From positions 1-7,725 of the forward strand of contig CALCNS010000299.1 in NCBI GenBank assembly GCA_937897315.1: 7,725 nt of DNA, written 5' to 3'. Below the pieces are notes generated by a model. The model was not told the origin of the DNA and searched no databases. It was given only the letters and a program-made list of their open reading frames with translations. A program made the translations under genes and the position numbers. This document shows positions 1 through 6,244 of this stretch, piece after piece (position 1 is the first letter of the stretch; each line of letters starts with the position of its first letter). Source of the DNA: an uncultured Bacillota bacterium (lineage in GTDB: Bacteria > Bacillota > JAAYKD01).

Positions 1-26
1 AGTTCAGACGTGTGCTCTTCCGATCT
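1..26. other. Illumina TruSeq read-2 adapter remnant (assembly artefact)
   Basis: The first 26 bases match, from memory, the 3' end of the TruSeq read-2 adapter, including its terminal CTCTTCCGATCT. They sit exactly at the contig edge, where untrimmed adapter is usually found. They are not native DNA. An open reading frame starting with GTG at position 10 runs through the adapter into the first gene, so its first six codons are artificial and that start is false. Confidence 0.95.
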
Positions 27-27
27 A

Positions 28-2346
28 TATCAGTGGTGGGTTTGTAATGAAGTAGATGGAGTTTATGTACCGTTATCCGGTGCTTCTTCTGCGTCTTATA
101 CTCCAACGATCCTAGAAGAAGGAATGTATCTCAAAGTCTCTATTAGCGGATATGGCAATTTCGCAGGTTATGTAATCAGCACCCCAAGTGCTACCGTTTT
201 ATCTCAAGATACCTCACCTACGGACACTGCTGCACTTCTTGCAGCAAAAGCTTCATTGGAGGAAGCCCCTGGGTCTATCTTTTTAGAAAGAGATGTCGAT
301 ATTGATGTCGCTGCCAAAGCACAGTCTATTTTAGGTGAAACAGAAACTACCGCGGGTGTAATGGTAACGTATAGCCCGAACAATACCAATGCCCATTTTA
401 CAACCGACGGACAGGTTGTGGACTTTGTCCCCTTTGATTTAGGCAGCGTGGAGCTACTCTTAAGCCAAGGTTCGAGCAGCTTGATGGCGACAGTTCGTGT
501 AGAACAAGATGATGTTCTGCGCGCCGGAGAGCAAAGGTTTCCAACCGACGTTTCCATGACCCAACGAAATATTCTGTATGCCGGAAATCAAATTGTTGGT
601 GTGGGCTTAGATGGTGCATTATTGCGTTCTGCAGATGGAGTTCATTGGACACAGTATGGACGCATAGGCCGTGAGCACTTATACGATGTGATTTGGACAG
701 GTTCTCAGTTTGTGGCAGTGGGTTCAGAGGGAGCCATTTATACATCTGGAGATGCTGTGACCTGGAATAAGAATAAAACGTTTACTACTGAGAACTTGCA
801 GTCGGTTTGCTGGAATGGCAGCATGCTAGTAGTGGTAGGGGATAAGGGAACCGTATTGACGGCCAAAGGGATCAACTTGGGCTTTGGTGAGTCTTGGTAC
901 AAGAGAGTCACTACGATGATGGACTCGTTCTATGATGTAACCTGGTTTAATCATCTGTTCGTCGCGGTAGGAAGTAACGGAGGAATGTACACCTCACCGG
1001 ATGCTGTGACTTGGACTGCTAGGGTTTCAAACACCATGAGAAAATTATCCAAGCTTGCGAGCCATGCGGGGATGCTGGTAGCAGTTGGGGACGCAGGAAC
1101 CATCTTGTTATCTAATAATGGCATCGACTGGGCAGTGCAAAGTTCGGGGACAACCAAGAATCTACGAGGTGTGCAATGGGTCAACCAGCAGTTTATGGTG
1201 GTTGGGTGGCAGGAGAACCCGGGATTTATATGGACCTCAACCGATGGGGTAAGCTGGACTCACGTTTTGGATGATGTGTCCAATGGCTTTTTCATGGATA
1301 TTACTTGGACAGGGAAGGAATATGTGGTGATAGGATTCAATTCACTCCTTACTTCACCCAATGGAACTGTTTGGAAAGACTGGGTTAATTACGATTTGCC
1401 ACAGGACGAGCGAGTTTATGTGCCTTATATGATGGCGATGGCTTATGGTGGCGCTAAGTATTATAGCGCAGGATATGATGTGAACTCCGAATACATAGGA
1501 GAAAGCGGTGGAGTTCCAATGTATTACACCACTTATTCCGGGAATATTTGGTCGACATCCACGTTTCAGTTAAGGGTCAATGCCACCAAAAATTCGGGGT
1601 TACATGTCTTTTCGATATATGATATCACCCACAACGGTTCTGGCTTTGTGGCGGTTGGGGCCGGTGGAGCAATTTTGTCTTCTATATACGGTGACATTTG
1701 GTTGGAAGAGAATTTTGGTAGTACGCACCGATATACCGATCCTGAAGTAGATTTATATGCGGTTTGCTGGAATGGGCAGCAATACTTGGCAGTCGGGGAG
1801 AAAGGTGCGGTAAGAACTTCACCCAACGGGAAGGTTTGGACGCAACAATTCAGTGGAGTGACTGTGAACTTGCGTGATGTCTTATGGAATGGGTCGCAGT
1901 ATGTGGCAGTGGGTGATACAGGAACCATAGTAACATCTGCTGATGGTTTGACTTGGCATGTTCGTGCTTCCGGTGTGAGCGAACACTTGGAAGCAGTGAG
2001 TTGGAACGGGAGCGTTTGGGTCGCTGTAGGGGGAACGTATCCCACTAAGGGAGTGTTGTTATATTCCACCGATGGCGAGTCTTGGACTCCGGTATCTCCC
2101 ACCAATGCTGACCGGTTGAACACCAAATGGATAAAAAGCATTTGTTGGAATGGGAAGCAATTCTTAGCGGGTGGTGTAAGTGGAAGGGTGTATACTTCAC
2201 CCGATGGTATCACTTGGACTACTCAATTATCCAGTTACTCCACCATGAGTGATTTGATTTACGATGGATCTCGTTATGTTGCATCTACATGGTCATCCTC
2301 AACACTCACTTCTTCCGACGGACTGCGGTGGACCTCCTTCCGATAA
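28..2346 (+). CDS. Large Ig-like / double beta-propeller repeat protein, 5' truncated
   Basis: The gene is 5' partial: native codons begin at 28 after adapter sequence, leaving 772 residues and a TAA stop. Residues 1-60 look like a bacterial Ig-like surface module (aromatic start, a SYTPT strand, then G-YLKV). Residues about 65-165 resemble an atrophied bacterial Ig domain. From about residue 175 to the end I count 14 repeats of about 40 residues with the pattern L-x-x-V-x-WNG-x-x-[FY]VAVG-x-x-G-x-[IVL]-x-[TS]S-x-DG-x-x-W. The S-x-DG-x-x-W part resembles an Asp-box (BNR) turn but is one residue shorter than the usual S-x-D-x-G-x-[TS]-W. Such repeats form beta-propellers, and 14 units suggest two seven-bladed ones. 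No C-terminal anchor, sortase motif or dockerin is visible; any signal peptide lies in the missing part. Extracellular location and a ligand- or polymer-binding role are inferences; the substrate is unknown. The related Ycf48/photosystem-assembly annotation is only a fold resemblance. Confidence 0.85.
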   Translation, partial: YQWWVCNEVDGVYVPLSGASSASYTPTILEEGMYLKVSISGYGNFAGYVISTPSATVLSQDTSPTDTAALLAAKASLEEAPGSIFLERDVDIDVAAKAQSILGETETTAGVMVTYSPNNTNAHFTTDGQVVDFVPFDLGSVELLLSQGSSSLMATVRVEQDDVLRAGEQRFPTDVSMTQRNILYAGNQIVGVGLDGALLRSADGVHWTQYGRIGREHLYDVIWTGSQFVAVGSEGAIYTSGDAVTWNKNKTFTTENLQSVCWNGSMLVVVGDKGTVLTAKGINLGFGESWYKRVTTMMDSFYDVTWFNHLFVAVGSNGGMYTSPDAVTWTARVSNTMRKLSKLASHAGMLVAVGDAGTILLSNNGIDWAVQSSGTTKNLRGVQWVNQQFMVVGWQENPGFIWTSTDGVSWTHVLDDVSNGFFMDITWTGKEYVVIGFNSLLTSPNGTVWKDWVNYDLPQDERVYVPYMMAMAYGGAKYYSAGYDVNSEYIGESGGVPMYYTTYSGNIWSTSTFQLRVNATKNSGLHVFSIYDITHNGSGFVAVGAGGAILSSIYGDIWLEENFGSTHRYTDPEVDLYAVCWNGQQYLAVGEKGAVRTSPNGKVWTQQFSGVTVNLRDVLWNGSQYVAVGDTGTIVTSADGLTWHVRASGVSEHLEAVSWNGSVWVAVGGTYPTKGVLLYSTDGESWTPVSPTNADRLNTKWIKSICWNGKQFLAGGVSGRVYTSPDGITWTTQLSSYSTMSDLIYDGSRYVASTWSSSTLTSSDGLRWTSFR

Positions 2347-2349
2347 TTC

Positions 2350-2382
2350 ATTTCCCATAGGGGTCTGACCCCTATGGGAAAT
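2350..2382. repeat. Near-perfect palindrome with GGGGTCTGACCCC core
   Basis: Two 16-base arms (2350-2365 and 2367-2382) are exact reverse complements around the single base T2366. As RNA it would fold into a 14-bp stem with a five-base loop. It begins four bases after the stop codon of the propeller gene. No T-tract follows (the next bases are TAGTTGG), so it is a poor intrinsic terminator. The GGGGTCTGACCCC core recalls REP-like intergenic palindromes, but no second copy is present here to prove a repeat family. It could also protect the mRNA 3' end. Confidence 0.7.
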
Positions 2383-2428
2383 TAGTTGGCTTACATCATA
2401 TTTGTAGAGATCTGCTTCAACGATTTTT

Positions 2429-2464
2429 AGAACAGCGACCGATTTGACTCGGTCGCTGTTCTTT
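2429..2464 (+). terminator. Intrinsic terminator of the propeller gene
   Basis: A perfect 14-bp inverted repeat (2429-2442 with 2449-2462) encloses a six-base loop and is followed by TTCTTTC and, further on, a run of six T. It lies 82 bases after the propeller gene stop and before the stop of the convergent gene. Read on the minus strand, the stem is followed by A-rich rather than T-rich sequence, so it should act mainly on plus-strand transcripts. Confidence 0.85.
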
Positions 2465-2478
2465 CGTGATATTCTTTT

Positions 2479-3081
2479 TTACTTGCCCGCAACGTATTCT
2501 TTCATGACGTCTTTCATGGAGACGTTTACATAGTTGGCAGGATTCTTACCCATCTTGTTCACGAGTATGTTGTATTTACCTGGGTTCATTTCGGCAAACT
2601 CTTTCGCGGATTGCACCATGATATATCCCCGGGCTTCCTCATTTTTGCCTTCTTGATTTTCGATTTCGTCGATTTCCTCGTCGTCCTCGTCATTTTCGGC
2701 AGGAGTTGTAGGTTTCGGATTCGAATTCTTCTTGTGTAATTCTTCCAGTTTTCGATATAATTGCTCTGCGCGTCGGATCATGCTTTCATCACCCGTCACC
2801 AAAATATCGTCTACGCCATAGGTAAATCCAAGATGCTGCATATGCTGCACAGCCAAAGCGACTGCATTTTCAATACTCATATTTAGAAGTTGCAAGTCTC
2901 CTAGAACCGATTCCGCCACTGTGTTTAATGCGGTGACCTTGGTCACTTGTCCAGTGGCATTGACATCTAATTGAATGCCTGGTTGTAAAACATAACTCAT
3001 GGTCTCTGGGGTGTTCGCCATTGCGATGAGACCTCCGCTTAACAAAGATAGAACCAGTAATGCTGTTAACATGGTTTTCAT
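2479..3081 (-). CDS. Secreted orphan RsgI-like extracytoplasmic domain protein
   Basis: This encodes 200 residues. The start at 3081 is chosen because an AAAGGAGG site (3097-3090) lies eight bases upstream and the product opens with a signal peptide: MKT, a hydrophobic stretch to about residue 19, then A-M-A with likely cleavage after residue 22. Residues about 28-97 (QPGIQLDVNATGQVTKV... with ALN and GDLQL elements) resemble the extracytoplasmic middle region of RsgI-type anti-sigma-I factors. Residues 98-142 are a charged, acidic linker rich in D and E. The C-terminal part (residues 143-200) carries AKEFAEMNPGKYN and a VSMKDVMKEY end, like the AKE-x-x-x-x-PGK-N(I/L)-x-x-K tail seen in RsgI proteins. 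The cytoplasmic anti-sigma domain and an inside-facing transmembrane arrangement are absent, and no sigI gene is adjacent. Family membership is from recalled sequence pattern; the function is unknown. It may sense or bind something outside the cell. Confidence 0.75.
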   Translation of the reverse strand: MKTMLTALLVLSLLSGGLIAMANTPETMSYVLQPGIQLDVNATGQVTKVTALNTVAESVLGDLQLLNMSIENAVALAVQHMQHLGFTYGVDDILVTGDESMIRRAEQLYRKLEELHKKNSNPKPTTPAENDEDDEEIDEIENQEGKNEEARGYIMVQSAKEFAEMNPGKYNILVNKMGKNPANYVNVSMKDVMKEYVAGK

Positions 3082-3089
3082 GTTGAAAT

Positions 3090-3097
3090 CCTCCTTT
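3090..3097 (-). promoter_or_regulatory. Ribosome binding site fixing the RsgI-like start
   Basis: Read on the minus strand this is AAAGGAGG, eight bases before the ATG at 3081. It decides against the longer reading frame that extends to 3357 and would run antisense through the divergent gene. Confidence 0.85.
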
Positions 3098-3134
3098 ATT
3101 TTGAACTGAGCTCCTTGGAACTCTCGTCTATATA

Positions 3135-3163
3135 TACGAAGTTTCTTTCTCAAAAAATGGGGT
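3135..3163 (-). promoter_or_regulatory. Candidate sigma-I-like promoter for the RsgI-like gene
   Basis: On the minus strand, ACCCCA (3163-3158) lies 19 bases upstream of CGTA (3138-3135). These recall the ACCCCC-type -35 and CGWA-type -10 elements I remember for sigma-I promoters. The spacing may be too long, and the match is to very short motifs. The location, about 55 bases upstream of the start codon, is sensible. Treat as speculative. No good sigma-A promoter is visible in the same 108-base divergent gap. Confidence 0.25.
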
Positions 3164-3180
3164 CGACTATATTTTTTTTT

Positions 3181-3185
3181 GGAGG
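3181..3185 (+). promoter_or_regulatory. Ribosome binding site fixing the nucleotidyltransferase start
   Basis: GGAGG follows a run of ten T and ends four bases before the ATG at 3190. It supports that ATG over the upstream in-frame TTG at 3115, which has no such site. Confidence 0.75.
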
Positions 3186-3189
3186 CACT

Positions 3190-3993
3190 ATGACAACCGA
3201 AATTTTTCTTCAACCACTGATCCATTTGTTCATGCATTCCCCGCGTATCCTCTCCGTTGGTCTTAGTAGTGGAGAGGAACCTCTCCCCAAAGCCGGAGAA
3301 GGGGATCTTGATGTATTTGTCTATTGTGACAACATACCCGAAGAATCTCTCCGCCAAAGTTGGTACAAAAATCTACCGACCTCTTTCGTTAGTGAGTTGC
3401 ATCTAACCGTCTTCGAACATCCCTTTTGGGGTATCGGCGATTCGATGCGTCTCAATGGGGTGGAGACATGGATCATGTACTTCGTTGTGGAAGAGGAAAT
3501 AAGGTATGTTCAAGAAATTTTACATGGGAACCACCTGCAGAAAACAGAGAACTATAACTATCCGGTGGGACGTTGTGCGATGTTTCAGAAGATGAAGCCA
3601 CTTCTCGATAAAAATGGATTTTTATCTGGTATGAAGGAGCTCGTCGCTGTGTATCCGGATAGCCTAGCGCAACGCATGCTGGAGTTTCATAGTGAACAAT
3701 TAAGAGATACCGAAGACTTAGAACGAGCCGTCGCACGGAAAGATGTATTATTCTATCATTTTGCCTTGGACTTGGCGCTGGATCACTTTTTGTTAGCTCT
3801 ATTTGGGCTAAATCGAGTGTATTTTCCTAGTCGGAAACGTTCTTTGGATGATCTATCTACCTTTCAGCAAAAGCCAGTTCGTTGCGAAGAACGATTGCTG
3901 CATATCTTACATGTAGGCGCACTACCGGAGACACTGGGTGAATCGTTTTATGAGTGGACCATTTTAGTACAAGAACTTTATGGTTTTTTGTAA
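3190..3993 (+). CDS. Nucleotidyltransferase-fold protein (DUF4037-like)
   Basis: This encodes 267 residues. The N-terminal part carries a nucleotidyltransferase-type motif: residues 23-27 (VGLSS) supply the glycine-serine turn, and GEGDLDVFVY (36-45) gives the D39-x-D41 metal-binding pair. E92, in a following strand (VETWIMYF), could be the third acidic residue. The C-terminal half is alpha-helical; residues 184-217 (KDVLFYHFALDL... LNRVYFPSRK) resemble the helical substrate-binding domain of DUF4037 and related nucleotidyltransferases. Members of this superfamily move an NMP group onto small molecules, proteins or RNA, but the substrate here cannot be told from sequence. No signal peptide or membrane segment is seen, so it is probably cytoplasmic. 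It is divergent from the RsgI-like gene and stands alone; no antitoxin or HEPN partner is beside it, which argues against a MNT/HEPN toxin pair. An antibiotic-modifying role is possible but unsupported. Confidence 0.7.
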   Translation: MTTEIFLQPLIHLFMHSPRILSVGLSSGEEPLPKAGEGDLDVFVYCDNIPEESLRQSWYKNLPTSFVSELHLTVFEHPFWGIGDSMRLNGVETWIMYFVVEEEIRYVQEILHGNHLQKTENYNYPVGRCAMFQKMKPLLDKNGFLSGMKELVAVYPDSLAQRMLEFHSEQLRDTEDLERAVARKDVLFYHFALDLALDHFLLALFGLNRVYFPSRKRSLDDLSTFQQKPVRCEERLLHILHVGALPETLGESFYEWTILVQELYGFL

Positions 3994-4099
3994 TCTTATC
4001 CTATAACGAAATGAGCTTCATATGTACAGAAAGGGTAAGCGTTATTGTTGTGGAAACGCGAGACGCCCCATAAGTGATACATTTTTGATGAGTATGTCC

Positions 4100-4134
4100 C
4101 TACGACCCCGTGCTTGTCAAGTACGGGGTCGTAG
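4100..4134. repeat. 35-base palindrome overlapping the pgcA promoter
   Basis: Arms of 17 bases (4100-4116 and 4118-4134) are reverse complements around T4117, with a single G/T wobble position (G4112 with T4122). As RNA it would form a stem of about 15 bp with the GACCCCGT/ACGGGGTC core. It is followed by TGTTATAATTG rather than a T-tract, so termination of the upstream gene would be inefficient. Its centre falls inside the -35 box of the downstream promoter, which makes a regulator-binding operator a real alternative. Confidence 0.75.
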
Positions 4135-4143
4135 TGTTATAAT
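4114..4143 (+). promoter_or_regulatory. Sigma-A-type promoter of the pgcA-hydrogenase operon
   Basis: TTGTCA (4114-4119) and a perfect TATAAT (4138-4143) are separated by 18 bases. Transcription would start near 4150, giving a leader of about 30 bases before the TTG start codon. The -35 box and most of the spacer lie within the palindrome at 4100-4134, so the promoter could be controlled by a dimeric regulator bound there. Confidence 0.75.
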
Positions 4144-4167
4144 TGCATAGAAATTGCGTTTCTGAAC

Positions 4168-4173
4168 AGGAGG
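4168..4173 (+). promoter_or_regulatory. Ribosome binding site that decides the TTG start of pgcA
   Basis: AGGAGG lies seven bases upstream of the TTG at 4181. There is no in-frame ATG near it (the ATG at 4191 is in another frame), so this site is the main support for initiation at TTG. Confidence 0.85.
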
Positions 4174-4180
4174 TTTTGTT

Positions 4181-5914
4181 TTGCAAGCGTATGATATATA
4201 TAAAGAGTGGTTGCTAAACCCATACTTTGATGAAGAAACCAAAGCAGAATTGCGTGCCATAGAGCATGACACCAAAGAGATTGAGGATCGCTTTTTTCAG
4301 GATTTGGCTTTTGGTACCGGTGGTTTACGTGGTGTTTTAGGTGCGGGTACCAATCGTATGAACATTTATGTGGTTCGTCGAGCCACGCAGGGTTTGGCAA
4401 ATTACATATTATCCTTAGGACCCTGTTTTGCTTCTCGCGGTGTAGTCATTGCCTTCGATAGCCGGCATTTGTCTCCGGAATTTGCGCAAGAAGCCGCTTG
4501 TGTTTTAGCCAGCAGTGGCATAAAAGTGTATCTATATCGCAACTTACGGCCGGTTCCACAGTTATCCTTTTCGGTACGACATCTCCATGCTTGTGCGGGT
4601 ATTATGATTACTGCCAGTCATAACCCAGCAGAGTATAATGGCTACAAAGTGTACTGGGAAGATGGAGCTCAAATTGCCAACGAACAAGCCAAGGCGATTA
4701 TGGCAGCCATAGACAAAGTCCCCGGATATGATTCTGTGGGTGTTTGCAGCTTAAGTGAAGGCGGAGACCAAGGGCTCATCATTTGGTTGGACGAGAAAAT
4801 CGATGGCGCATTTTATTCGGCAGTTTTACAACAATCGATTCGTGTGAATGAAATTAGAACCATAGCAGAAAATTATCCCATCGTCTACACTCCACTGCAT
4901 GGTACGGGTAATCTACCGGTTCGTCATGTGTTGCGGGAACTAGGTTTTAAAACGATACATGTGGTGCCTGAACAAGAGCTTCCCGACCCCCTTTTTTCTA
5001 CTGTCACATCTCCCAACCCGGAGGACCCAAAGGCCTTTGCTCTTGCCCTACAATTAGCGGAACAAACCCATGCACAACTCATCATCGCTACTGATCCCGA
5101 TTGCGATCGGGTGGGAGTTATGGTTCGGAACATGGAAGGGCAATTTACCATGCTCACCGGTAATCAGACTGGTGCACTCTTAACGAACTACATCTTACAA
5201 GCTCTGCAGGAAGTTGGCAAATTACCGAACAAAGGGTTGTTGATAACCACCATTGTCACCGGCGATTTAGGCCCGCGAATTGCCAAAGAGATGGGTGTGG
5301 CGACGGTGAAGACACTCACCGGTTTTAAATATATTGGCGAGAAGATCAAAGAGTTTGAGCAAACAGGTGAGTATAACTACCTGTTTGGCTACGAAGAAAG
5401 CTATGGTTATTTAGCCGGCACTCATGCACGCGATAAGGATGGTGTGGTCGCTGCCATGCTTGTATGCGAAATGGCAGCTTATTATGCGAAACAAGGGAAA
5501 AGTTTATACGAGGTGTTACAGAACTTATATAACCAATACGGTTGTTACTTGGAAGCCACTCATTCCATCACCTTAAAAGGGAAGAGAGGGATGGAACAAA
5601 TCGCTCTCATTATGGATACCCTTCGAAAGAATACTCCGCAACAAGTAGCCGGGCTTCCTGTGTGGCGTTCTGAAGATTACTTGCGTAGCGTTGCAGTCGA
5701 AGCGGACGAAAACCATCCGATTTTACTCCCAAAAGAAAACGTGATAAAGCTTATACTCCAAAACCAAGCCTGGGTTTGCGTACGACCTTCGGGAACTGAA
5801 CCCAAGTTAAAAATTTATGTTGGGGTGATTGGAGACTGCAACGATCAGGCAGAAGAGCGCCTTAAAATAGTTCTGTCTTATGTGATAAAGCATATAGAAC
5901 AAATGAATTCATAG
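4181..5914 (+). CDS. pgcA: Phosphoglucomutase/phosphomannomutase (alpha-phosphohexomutase)
   Basis: This encodes 577 residues with a TTG start, about the length of Bacillus PgcA. The enzyme interconverts hexose 1- and 6-phosphates (glucose, and often mannose), feeding UDP-glucose, glycogen and cell-envelope polymer synthesis in the cytoplasm. All four hallmarks of the alpha-D-phosphohexomutase family are present in order: the N-terminal FGTGGLRG region (about 44-51), the active-site loop TASHNP (144-149) with phosphoserine Ser146, the Mg2+ loop DPDCDR (305-310) with Asp305, Asp307 and Asp309, the sugar-recognition loop GYEESYG (403-409) and the phosphate-binding RPSGTEPK (535-542). The gene therefore looks intact and active. 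It is first in an apparent operon; the next start codon is 33 bases after its stop with no terminator between. Glucose versus mannose preference cannot be read from the sequence. Confidence 0.95.
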   Translation: MQAYDIYKEWLLNPYFDEETKAELRAIEHDTKEIEDRFFQDLAFGTGGLRGVLGAGTNRMNIYVVRRATQGLANYILSLGPCFASRGVVIAFDSRHLSPEFAQEAACVLASSGIKVYLYRNLRPVPQLSFSVRHLHACAGIMITASHNPAEYNGYKVYWEDGAQIANEQAKAIMAAIDKVPGYDSVGVCSLSEGGDQGLIIWLDEKIDGAFYSAVLQQSIRVNEIRTIAENYPIVYTPLHGTGNLPVRHVLRELGFKTIHVVPEQELPDPLFSTVTSPNPEDPKAFALALQLAEQTHAQLIIATDPDCDRVGVMVRNMEGQFTMLTGNQTGALLTNYILQALQEVGKLPNKGLLITTIVTGDLGPRIAKEMGVATVKTLTGFKYIGEKIKEFEQTGEYNYLFGYEESYGYLAGTHARDKDGVVAAMLVCEMAAYYAKQGKSLYEVLQNLYNQYGCYLEATHSITLKGKRGMEQIALIMDTLRKNTPQQVAGLPVWRSEDYLRSVAVEADENHPILLPKENVIKLILQNQAWVCVRPSGTEPKLKIYVGVIGDCNDQAEERLKIVLSYVIKHIEQMNS

Positions 5915-5947
5915 GATTCCTGGGAAAGAAGAAAGGATTGAGCGGAG

Positions 5948-6220
5948 ATGAAAATCAAAGTCTGTGTAGGTTCCAACTGTATGTTCTTGGGTTCCTTGAA
6001 TATTTTGGACCAAATTGAGAACTTAGATGATATTATTCTTGGAGACAATGAATTCTACAAAGATGAACCGATTGAAGTGGAAGCAGTGAAATGTTTGGGT
6101 TTATGCAAAGTGACCGAAGATAACATTGCTCCCATCGTGATGATCGATGGCGAACCCATGTTTCGCGCGAGCAGTCAACTGGTCATGGAGAAGATTCTTA
6201 GTAAAATGAAGCGTAACTAA
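5948..6220 (+). CDS. Thioredoxin-like [2Fe-2S] ferredoxin (NuoE/HydC-type)
   Basis: This encodes 90 residues. Four cysteines, C6 and C11 (C-x4-C) and C49 and C53 (C-x3-C), match the ligand spacing of the thioredoxin-like [2Fe-2S] family that includes NuoE and the small subunits of multimeric [FeFe] hydrogenases. Only this domain is present; the N-terminal helical extension of true NuoE is missing, as in stand-alone (2Fe-2S) ferredoxin-domain proteins. There is no signal peptide, so it is cytoplasmic. The best ribosome site is AAAGGA (5932-5937), ten bases before the ATG. It sits between the mutase and the hydrogenase gene, 24 bases before the latter, and probably carries electrons to or from that enzyme. 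No NuoF-like flavoprotein is in the window, so NAD(P)H use cannot be claimed. Confidence 0.88.
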   Translation: MKIKVCVGSNCMFLGSLNILDQIENLDDIILGDNEFYKDEPIEVEAVKCLGLCKVTEDNIAPIVMIDGEPMFRASSQLVMEKILSKMKRN

Positions 6221-6230
6221 GGCAACTCGC

Positions 6231-6237
6231 AAAGGAG
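6231..6237 (+). promoter_or_regulatory. Ribosome binding site of the hydrogenase gene
   Basis: AAAGGAG lies seven bases before the ATG at 6245 in the 24-base gap after the ferredoxin gene. It supports this start and translation from a shared transcript. Confidence 0.8.
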
Positions 6238-6244
6238 AAAAACC

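Noticed and set aside
10..27. GTG start codon and six codons upstream of the propeller gene
   Set aside because: They are encoded by adapter sequence; the true start lies outside the contig.
1566..2213. Long minus-strand open frame inside the propeller gene
   Set aside because: It mirrors the repeat codons of the plus-strand gene and has no ribosome site or recognisable domain; it is an antisense shadow.
2350..2382. Palindrome as the main terminator of the propeller gene
   Set aside because: No T-tract follows it on either strand, while a textbook terminator lies at 2429-2464.
3115..3189. Upstream TTG start for the nucleotidyltransferase
   Set aside because: There is no ribosome site before it, and GGAGG directly precedes the ATG at 3190.
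3082..3357. N-terminal extension of the RsgI-like gene
   Set aside because: The extension is antisense to the nucleotidyltransferase gene, lacks a ribosome site and would bury the signal peptide; the start at 3081 has an AAAGGAGG site.
3190..3993. Toxin half of a MNT/HEPN toxin-antitoxin pair
   Set aside because: No HEPN partner gene is adjacent, and the protein is longer, with its own helical C-terminal domain.
4022..4150. Small plus-strand reading frame of 42 codons between the nucleotidyltransferase and pgcA
   Set aside because: There is no ribosome site, the composition is basic and low in structure, and it runs through the palindrome and promoter.
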